A stretch of DNA of 51,277 nt. Source: Ophioceras dolichostomum (taxonomy: Eukaryota; Ascomycota; Sordariomycetes; Magnaporthales; Ophioceraceae). The notes below the pieces were generated by a model that saw only the letters and a list, made by a program, of their open reading frames with translations, had not been told where the DNA came from and ran no database searches. Positions 43,934 through 51,277 of this stretch are shown here, in pieces (position 1 is the stretch's first letter; each line of letters opens with the position of its first letter). The position numbers and the translations under genes were made by a program. The stretch lies in assembly GCA_003049485.1 (NCBI GenBank), contig PYST01000290.1, positions 562-51,838 of the forward strand. The letters are read 5' to 3'.

Positions 43934-45829
43934 CTACGCCGCTTTCTTCTTCGCCATGTCATCAACAGCCAAATACGCAAACGTCATCGCCGGGCCCAGC
44001 GTCGCCCCCGGACCGAGATACGTTCTACCCATAATGCTCGCCGTCGTGTTCCCCGTAGCATATAGCCCCTCAATCACCCCTCCATCCTTCTCCCTCAGCA
44101 CCCTGCCCGCCTCATCCGTCAGCAACCCTCCCTTCGTGCCAAGATCACCCGGCCACATCTTCACAGCCCAAAACGGAGGCTTCTCGACGGGTCCCAGATT
44201 CGGGTTAGGCAAGCCCGTCGAAGGGTCGCCGAAGTACCTGTCGTACGCGTCGTCGCCCCTTCCGAAGTCCTTGTCCTTCCCCTCCCTCGCGAAGCAGTTG
44301 AACCTCTCCAGCTCCGCGACGAGGCCCGCCCGGTCGATGCCCGTCTGGGCCGCGAGGTCGTTGATGGTGTCCGCCTTGACCAGCAGGCCCGACGCGAGTG
44401 CCTTCTTGGGGTTCATCATCACCCTCGGCGGGAGCGAGCCGAGCGTGTACTTCTTCCTGTACGTCGCGTCGACGATCAGCCAGGCGGGGATGGCCTTCCC
44501 GCCCGTCTCCTCGTGGCGCGCGTACTGGTGGTGTCCCGCGTCCGTGTAAGGCTCCGCCTCGTTCATGAACCTCCGACCCAGCTGGTCGACCATGACGCCG
44601 AAGGGCCGCGCCCTGTCGAACAGCGTGAACACGTTCACGCCCATGTTGGGGTCGACCATGGTGGGGCCCCACCAGGCGTCGTCCATCAGGGCCGTGGCGG
44701 CGCCGGCGTCCATGCCGACCCTGATGGCGTCGCCCGTGTCATTCGGCGGCGTGCTGGTCCACGCCGTGCTGGCCGGGGCAGGGCCGTACTTTTCGCGCAT
44801 GGCCTGGTTCCGCGCGAAGCCTCCCGCGCAGAGGAGCACGCCGCGCGACGCGCCGATGCTGACCTCCTTCCCGTCGCTCGTACGGCGCACCACGGCGCCC
44901 ACCACGGCTCCACCGCCGTCGCTGCCGTCCCTAAGCAAGCCCACGAGCGGCGACGACCGCCAGATCTCCGCGTTGCGCTCCTTGTTGAGGAGCATCAGCT
45001 GCGCGATCAGCGAGCCGCCCATCGAGACCTCCTTGCGGCCCATCAGCGCGCTGAGCACCACGCCCCCCACCGCCTTGGCCACCCACGCCGTGTTCGACAG
45101 GCTCGAGAACATCCTGGTGACGCGCACCATCTCAAACGTGTGCATCGGCGGCACGTCCGCGCCCGGCATCCGCAGCAGCAGATCCTTCCAATCGCCCAGC
45201 TTGCGGGTATCGAACCTGGCGCCCTCGATCGTGCGCTCGCCGAGCGCGTTCGCACCCGGGGCATCCGGGTAGTAGTCCGGGTATCCCCTGGACTGCACCC
45301 ACCGGAACCCCAGATCCGCCAGGAACCGCACCATCTCGGGCGCGGTCTTGACGTAGGCTTCCCGGCGGGCGAGCGAGCTGGCGGGGCCCACGTCGTCGCC
45401 CACCTTCGCGGCGAAGTACGCCAGCAGCGACTCGCGGTCGTTGCCGTGGTCGCGCCCTTCCTCGCGCGCGAGGTGGTTGCCTGGGATCCAGAGCCCGCCG
45501 CCCGAGTAGGCGGACGCGCCGCCCAGCTTGTCGGCCTTCTCGACGACCAGGCTCGAGAGGCCGTGCGAGTGGGCGCGCAGTGACGCGGTGAGGCCCGCGC
45601 CGCCGGAGCCGATGATTAGGACATCGGTTTTGTGGTCGAACTTGTGGGTTGAGGGTGTGATGACTCTGTTTGTTGCGGCGGTGCTCGCGCTGCGACGAGA
45701 TCCTGCAGCAGCAGCATTTCGGTGCTGTCGTTGATGGCGAGTGGGTGGAATGACGAGGTATGAGTGCAGGCGACCGCCTAAGAAAACATGGCGGGGAAGG
45801 CGGGGCCGCCCCTGCAGCCACAGCGCCAT
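43934..45829 (-). CDS. KstD / fumarate-reductase-like FAD-binding dehydrogenase
   Basis: 631 aa, single exon. Residues 1-60 are Arg/Ser/Ala-rich with few acids, like a mitochondrial presequence. The FAD Rossmann motif DVLIIGSGGAGLTASLRA follows (GSGGAG at 74-79), then VVEKADKLGGASAYSGGGLW. The middle cap domain includes GRRFMNEAEPY near the expected active site. The C-terminal block YATGNTTASIMGRTYLGPGA followed by TLGPAMTFAYLA is the second FAD segment typical of 3-ketosteroid-delta-1-dehydrogenases and related FAD_binding_2 enzymes. Steroid dehydrogenation is the best-known activity; the true substrate is unknown. It is distinct from the flavoprotein at 24270. Confidence 0.9.
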   Translation of the reverse strand: MALWLQGRPRLPRHVFLGGRLHSYLVIPPTRHQRQHRNAAAAGSRRSASTAATNRVITPSTHKFDHKTDVLIIGSGGAGLTASLRAHSHGLSSLVVEKADKLGGASAYSGGGLWIPGNHLAREEGRDHGNDRESLLAYFAAKVGDDVGPASSLARREAYVKTAPEMVRFLADLGFRWVQSRGYPDYYPDAPGANALGERTIEGARFDTRKLGDWKDLLLRMPGADVPPMHTFEMVRVTRMFSSLSNTAWVAKAVGGVVLSALMGRKEVSMGGSLIAQLMLLNKERNAEIWRSSPLVGLLRDGSDGGGAVVGAVVRRTSDGKEVSIGASRGVLLCAGGFARNQAMREKYGPAPASTAWTSTPPNDTGDAIRVGMDAGAATALMDDAWWGPTMVDPNMGVNVFTLFDRARPFGVMVDQLGRRFMNEAEPYTDAGHHQYARHEETGGKAIPAWLIVDATYRKKYTLGSLPPRVMMNPKKALASGLLVKADTINDLAAQTGIDRAGLVAELERFNCFAREGKDKDFGRGDDAYDRYFGDPSTGLPNPNLGPVEKPPFWAVKMWPGDLGTKGGLLTDEAGRVLREKDGGVIEGLYATGNTTASIMGRTYLGPGATLGPAMTFAYLAVDDMAKKKAA

Positions 45830-48257
45830 TTGCGCTACTGGGATGATGCCTATTCCGATCCGAATGCGCTGTAACTAAAGCCGCTGTTGATTCTCGTGGT
45901 GATTTCGACAGACGACATCAGACTTCTTTCAACGAGAATATCTGAATTCCATCGCCAAACTGTACACATCCAAGAGAACGCTGACAAGCTCTCTGCCAAC
46001 AGCTTGCCGGAAAGGGGGGACTGGCCAGTTATCAGAGCTTCCCAAATATGGATCGTCATGTACCAAGGAGGCACAGCTGTCCCGACAAAAGCGAGAACGA
46101 CGCGCAAGACCCCCCTTCCCCGGTCAGTCGGCAGGGTCCTGTTCTCTCTTTGGACTCATCTTCGCTACAAGGCGATATTGAACCAATCCTGCCACTCGGA
46201 TGGGTGCCATCGTAGATAGAAATTGGCTTAGTTCGGGACAATGCGATGCGGAATCTGACCTAGGGAGGTGTCCTTCTCCCCTCCCGAAACCTCAGTGTCG
46301 TACCATGCGGTAGTCCATGCGGAGTTCTGGGGGGAGATGTGGATTCTGGCGTCCACTGAAGGACCACCGAAGGAGGCCCCTGTGATCGTCGTGCTGACAG
46401 GCGCAAACAACATCAAGGATGCTTCAAGTGATAATCGTTTCGCTCCTTGCCTTGCTCAAGATGGGAGGGGTAATTCTGCTTCTCGGCGGGCTGGATTGGC
46501 CCAAGTATCCGAACACGAGGGTTATCGAATCCATTGACAGTTTTCAAATGGGGAACGCCGTGATGGGGGCACACATGTCGGAAAAGAGGGGCGGAACCGG
46601 CTTCCGGCAAATGATCATCCACCCAGTACCACCATCCCCTGCTAACTACATGTGTGTGTTTCTGGACCACCAGTAAGCTTAGAGTCCTTCTGCTGGCCTC
46701 TCCTGTGTCAGACAGCCGTTTGCCTTTGGCCGCGGCTTGATGGACTTCGTGGACGAGGTGACGATTTCAGCCATTGACATTTTAACGGCGACCAGTTTGA
46801 TCCGACCGTCCGCGACCTAGCAGTGAGTCCTAATACAGAAGGCAAACTTCGCACCTGAACAGCCAAGCCATGGAAGCCGAGATGTCAAATTTTTGGTGAA
46901 GCAACTGGCGTACGCTCGCACGATCCCGGGGCCGGTGCAGGTGAGATTGGCGTTGACGACCCAGTTCTGCGGGTTTCCGAGCCGGCGAGGATCGGCAGCT
47001 CGCTACCAAAATCACTGAGACCGAGGCATACACGAAGACCATTGAGAGCTTCAGGCCTGCGACCCCGGTTCCCAGGCAAGAGGAGCCTGAGGCTGAGGAG
47101 GCCGCTGGAGGGAGTCTGGGACCCCGGAATAACACCTGCCTGCTGCAAGTACAAGCACGAGATGTCGTACGAGAAGGCCACACAGAACGCCCTCGGCCTC
47201 TTCGAAAGCCTGCCACACCAACTCGCGATTGTCCACGCGCTGGGTGGCGGCGTCCATGCATCTGACGCGAGAAGACGCTTTTTTCACGCGACTTTGAGCC
47301 TTGACAGATATTCCTCCCATCCAACCTTTTTCAATGTTCTTGAGGTTCTGACCAATCCTTCCTTCCCAACTAGGCCGCCCTTGGCCTTCCCCCAGCCTGC
47401 AGCCGGCCATGTCAACGCGACAGCAATGCTTATTGGAATGACACACTAAATCCCAATCACCCCAGCAGCAATATGTCCACGTTCCTCGACAACTTGGTCG
47501 GTCGCCTCATCCGATGGCGGCGCGGCAAACCCTGACGTATGTTCAGGTCACGGCTAGACAGCGTGGACGCCATGCTCGGGCTGCTCGTCCGCCATCCGCC
47601 GACGGCAACGCCCTAGGTAACGACGGAAGGCCTGTGGCATCACTAACGTCTTTCACCGATCACAACCGCCCAGGTGGCTGTACGAGCCCTCTCTGTTTTC
47701 CTTTCTCCGCATCTTCTCCTCTCGGTCGAGACTCGTAATGCCGATTGCTTTTTGTATACGACCATGCCTTATAACGGCCCCCATCGATGACCACGTTCGC
47801 ATCAGTGCGACACTCGACGTAGCGCGGAACAAAAACAACAGAAGCATTTTTTCTGGAACTCTTTGCGCGCCACTAGCTGACCCGCCGTGGGCCAGGTTAT
47901 ATGGAGGGGAAAAGCCAGTTTGATTTTCTCCCGTGCTTGCTGTCAGGACCCTTACAGCGAAGCAACAGAGAGGAGTTATCTACCTGAGGTATCTAGGTAC
48001 CTAGATACTTAGCTACCCTATGATAAATTGCCGTACCTAATCCCCCAGTGACAAAAGCAGAATCAGTCGTGTGTTTGCAGTGATGATGATCCGCTACATT
48101 GGGCTCGGCAAGAGGTGGTGTTTCGCAAACTCGCAACCCTGGTACCAGCCCAGAGCACCATCGCGAGGGCCCTCCCCCGCGTCAATGGAACGAGCACCAA
48201 AAATTCTCATGGCAGCACGCCCCCTCCCCTCCGTTCCGACCATCTGCCCGACTTCTT
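45830..48257. other. Spacer, coding potential unresolved
   Basis: About 2.4 kb. Between 46830 and 47450 both strands have coding-like frames (a hydrophobic stretch on the minus strand and a Glu/Arg-rich one antisense to it), so I cannot choose. A dense palindromic TAGGTACC-type cluster lies at about 47981-48016. Confidence 0.4.
47981..48016. repeat. TAGGTACC-type palindrome cluster
   Basis: Overlapping inverted copies of the motif (GGTATCTAGGTACCTAGATA) make an almost perfect palindrome. The motif is the same as in other spacers of this window. Confidence 0.65.
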
Positions 48258-48925
48258 CTACCCCTTAATCGCCTTGACCCACTCGATCTGCAGCTGCCCG
48301 GGCACGGGCGCGTCCGCCTCCTCGACGACCTCCTCGACCTCCAGCGTCGACGTGACCGAGCCCGCCGGAGCCGGAGCAGCCTTCGCAGCCGCGGCCCTCT
48401 TGGCCTTCTTCTCCCTGTATTTGGCGAGCCAGGTGGCAGGGTCCCAGGCGTGCTTGCCGAACTCGAACTTTTTCTTGGTGGTGATGTTGAGTAGAAATAT
48501 CCCGAGCAGCGCGATCTTGCCTCCTCCAAGTGTCTTGCGACTAATAGTTATAATGTGGTGAAGAGTCAGCCTTGGGAACTTTCCCTCTGAAGAATTACCT
48601 AAGTACCCAACCGCCCTGCAAGCACAAGGACGAGACGCTCTGGGAAGAAGGAAGTCAGGGGGGCGTGTTGGCGGAGTTTAGTGGTTATGTGTAAGTCCTG
48701 AGACGAGAGGTGAAGAGAAAACGATGGTGAGGAGGTTGAAGGGGCTGAAACTAACGTTTGGATCAACCAATCTCCGGTCGTTGCTTTGGTGTAGATTTTG
48801 CTGCCTGTGGCATCGTTCCTGATGCATTCCTTGACAATCTTGGTAATGTATTCCTCGTACTTGCCCCTGTACTTTTTGTCAATGTCCTTCGTCCCCTTGA
48901 CGTCGATAGTGTAGCCCACGCCCAT
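48258..48925 (-). CDS. Small two-exon protein of unknown function
   Basis: Exons 48925-48756 and 48540-48258 give 150 aa. The intron (donor GTTAGT, acceptor ATTAG, 215 bp) joins in phase 2, linking GDWLIQT to RKTLGGGKIALLGIF. Exon 1 is a charged helical region (MGVGYTIDVKGTKDIDKKYR). Exon 2 has a short hydrophobic segment (KIALLGIFLLNITTKKKFEF), then HAWDPATWLAKYREKKAKRA, an Ala/Pro linker and an acidic tail ending QLQIEWVKAIKG. Composition and splice continuity strongly indicate a real gene. I know no domain that fits. The hydrophobic segment is short for a membrane helix and may be a buried strand. Confidence 0.7.
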
Positions 48926-49211
48926 TTTGACGGATTTTCTGCAATTAATGAAGCAGTGGGTTCAGAGAATGAGTAAGCTAGGGGTTTTCGAGTGATAGCG
49001 AGATGTCGGGTGTTTGGTAAGATTTTAACTTGATGAGTGACTACATTCCTTCTTGCCAGAGATGGAGAGCATACACCCCTTTAAATACTGGGAAAGACCC
49101 AACAGCCAGGATCATTCTGGATAGGAAAACCCAAGGCCGGGACGGTAGCTTCTCTAACGGCGACGGAGAGCGAGCAGGACCAGGTTGAAAGCGAGCAAGG
49201 CCATGGTGACT

Positions 49212-49231
49212 AGGTAGGTAGGTAGGTACCT
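49212..49231. repeat. (TAGG)n tract ending in GGTACC
   Basis: Four to five TAGG units followed by TAGGTACCTA, the same motif family as in the other spacers. Confidence 0.7.
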
Positions 49232-49888
49232 AAGATTCAGAACGAACAACGCTACGGTTTCAGTGACGGTGTTGTCGAGGTCGGGCCTTCGCACTCGACA
49301 GAGACCGAGCTCCGCTTAGGGATCTCGGTGCTGCAAAGGTGCTATAACAATCGGCAACATAGTTCGTGCGAAATGCGAGCAGGCAGCAGCGCCTACACCG
49401 CGGTCTGACTAGAGAGCCGGCCGGATGATATGTGGGTCGCCGGAGGCCGATACTGAGACCGTGGTCCCAGTCGTGCCGCGAACCCTAAGCCATACGGCGC
49501 AGCTCCAACGCTCGCGAAGCCCACATACGCAATTTTGCTCCATTTTAAAAATCAGACCACATCGCCCTGGTGGCTTCTGCTAGCCTGATGAGGAGTATAC
49601 GAAGCGTATGCTGGTCAACAGCGGCCACGGCGGATTCTTCGGACCGCACGCGTCTCGTCACCACACGGCATCCGGCTTCCGAGTCAGCACGGAACTCTTC
49701 CCTTTCTGGCATCTCGAACACCCCAACTTCGATCTGGTCGAAACTCGAAAACATCACGGCGGATCCAGACTCGCTCCCGGTGCCGCTTCTAGCCGCTTCT
49801 CCACTGTCCACAACCCCTCGACTCCATGCTTTTGACATACAACATGCGCTCTGCGCTGTTTTGATGACCCTCCAAGCGGGCCGAGAAG

Positions 49889-49920
49889 GAGCTAGTGGCT
49901 GGCTAGTGGCTGGCTAGTGG
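49889..49920. repeat. Short tandem repeat, GCTAGTGGCTG unit
   Basis: Roughly two and a half copies of an 11-12 bp unit built from GGCTAGTGGCT. Simple sequence with no evident function. Confidence 0.7.
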
Positions 49921-50700
49921 GGGGCCGGCCACGTGCAGAATGTCGAAATCATCCCCGACAATCCGAACAATCCGACCAGCACGAGTAAGTAGTACGTGGG
50001 TTTTGCCGGACCGGCCGGCGCAACGACGGCGGGCACCGATGCCCAGCCACAACGAAGCGGGAGCACATCTCAACCCGCTTAGGGGTGCTATCTCCGACCT
50101 CGCCGTACTCACCATCCGCTCCAAAATCCGCGGCGGGGCGCCGGCCAGTTCCCGCATCCACCCGCGCCGTGACGGTGGCCTAATTAGATGCTGCCCCGAT
50201 TATGGTGCCACCATGCAGGGCCCGTACCCTCCCCAACGCCCACACTCGACCGGGATGTCATTGCGTTGGAGGCGAATTTCGACCTGGAAATCAAGGACTC
50301 AAGGACGACGCCTCTCCATGACGATCCCGAAGCGCGAAACCAGCAATCTCGCCGCATCTGTGATTACGAAGGAGGACCATGACTCCCATAGATTTCGCGC
50401 ACAATCTGCCCACGCTGAGCGAGTCTCCTCGGAGAACCAGAACGAAAAGTCTCGGTGTCGCGTCCCTTCCCCTCCCAACGTCCGCCATCAAGTCCGGTCT
50501 CGAGATCTCCGGTCGGTGAGCACGGCGTCGTCAGGAAGGCCAAATGCGCTTTCTCAATGGCGGCGGCGGTGGCTATCAGGGGGAGGAGCGGTCTCAGCTC
50601 CGGCTGCGCCCTACGGATTGCTGTGCACTTCTTGAACAGAAGGGAGTTTGAGGCGTCGCCTCATGCTGCAGCTCAGGCGATCAAGAAGAAGCTCGAGTAG

Positions 50701-50989
50701 GACGGTAACAGCTCCGTGCTCGAGGACAGCCTTCCAAGGGTGCGGAAGAGGGTCGACATTTTCGGGAGGCAAAGGGTGCCTGTGATGCTAAGTAAGCAGT
50801 TCATCCCTTCTGCTTCTCATCAATATGGAAACGATGACGTGAATCGAACCCAAACCCCATCCATCGACCGCCTCCGTATAGCTGGGGAATCTAGAATATG
50901 ACCCAGATTCTGATAGCGAATTTGACGTGGACATCGAGCCGATAAGTCGCGAGAAGTTCAAGGATCTCGTGCATAATCCGCTATGTTGA
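50701..50989 (+). pseudogene. Possible spliced coding remnant (partial)
   Basis: The frame 50701-50791 (DGNSSVLEDSLPRVRKRVDI onward) ends at a good donor (CTAA|GTAAGC). Joined at the acceptor CTAG before 50895 it continues in the same frame as YDPDSDSEFDVDIEPISREK to a TGA at 50989. Upstream, the same frame is open from about 50455 but broken by a TAG at 50698-50700, which could itself be an acceptor. A separate frame near 50245-50330 contains ANFDLEIKDSRTTPLH, resembling a decayed ankyrin repeat. The parts do not yet form one gene; a pseudogene or an incompletely resolved gene are both possible. Confidence 0.3.
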
Positions 50990-51277
50990 GGTCCCAGGAG
51001 AGGAGGAGAGAGCGGGATGGAGACGATGCCGTGAATCCAGTCTGCTCATTTAACCCGTACCTTTATCCACTTGGGTCAGGATTTGGGACGAAGGAATTCC
51101 CCATCGCAACCAGTGAGTGGCGTCTCAGGCTGCGATTGTCAAAAGGACACGGAGCTGAAAGAAAAAGCGAGAGCAGAGGTTACCAACGGGTGTTACAAGG
51201 GCTTGTGTGTAATAAGGGCTTGTGGTATTGCAAGGGATAATCTCTAAGGGCATCTCATGGAGGCTTAAGGATCTAGG

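Larger units (their letters stand above)
48926..51277. other. Right-edge region, mostly unresolved
   Basis: It includes the promoter of the 150-aa gene, a tandem GGTA run at about 49212-49231 and a GCTAGTGGCTG tandem repeat at about 49889-49920. Coding-like fragments lie from about 50240 onward. No complete gene is readable before the window ends. Confidence 0.45.

Noticed and set aside
44513..45583. Long plus-strand frame opposite the KstD-like gene
   Set aside because: Antisense shadow with His/Arg/Val bias; the minus-strand gene has clear motifs.
46830..47449. Overlapping coding-like frames on both strands
   Set aside because: The hydrophobic minus frame and the charged plus frame are antisense to each other and neither has a start, stop and splice model I could defend.
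50830..50860. GGTTCGATTC-like B-box on the minus strand
   Set aside because: No matching A-box or cloverleaf nearby, so not a tRNA gene.
1..51277. CRISPR arrays, rRNA or tRNA genes
   Set aside because: No regular spaced repeats of CRISPR type, no rRNA-like blocks and no convincing tRNA cloverleaf were seen; none is expected for CRISPR in a fungal nuclear genome.

Overview
The window looks like chromosomal DNA of a filamentous ascomycete (Pezizomycotina, probably a Sordariomycete). The coding blocks are GC-rich and separated by long AT-richer spacers. Most introns are short GT-AG introns; the clear ones in the permease and photolyase genes are about 90-100 bp. The families present (GH43 arabinoxylanase, YAT-type amino-acid permease, (6-4) photolyase, Tri3-like acyltransferase, a Kex2-site-rich secreted precursor) are typical of these fungi. 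All calls rest on reading frames, splice sites and motif recognition; no database search was run.

Left part (1-17 kb). A three-exon maltose/galactoside-type O-acetyltransferase lies on the minus strand, followed by a gene-free stretch with hairpin repeats. Next come a CAT/condensation-superfamily (Tri3-like) acyltransferase, a small protein with an 'LP..VRN' motif, and a highly acidic low-complexity protein. A (CTGTCTCT)n microsatellite and a tiny secreted Gly/Ser-rich protein follow. Two tandem, diverged, three-exon membrane-protein genes on the minus strand (12.07-13.29 and 13.95-14.94 kb) share exon layout and intron phases and are an unannotated-looking paralogue pair. A small Cys-rich protein follows.

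Middle part (17-35 kb). A 152-bp MITE-like inverted repeat with a 9-bp target duplication sits just downstream of a secreted GH43-CBM6-like enzyme. A secreted precursor with nine dibasic Kex2-type sites and two cationic, hydrophobic internal segments follows; it is the best candidate for an undescribed peptide system. Then comes an intronless FAD-dependent dehydrogenase, then about 6.6 kb with no gene I can defend, then a four-exon amino-acid permease.

Right part (35-51 kb). A two-exon (6-4) photolyase with a PIP-box-like tail is convergent with the permease. Beyond it lie a 640-740 aa unknown protein and an assembly gap buried in poly-G. A cupin protein is convergent with a KstD/fumarate-reductase-like flavoprotein. 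A two-exon 150-aa orphan protein and a poorly resolved, possibly decayed spliced segment lie near the right edge. A palindromic TAGGTACCTA-type motif recurs in many spacers. The genes do not form one obvious pathway; the cupin/flavoprotein pair is the only neighbourhood suggesting a shared metabolic role.
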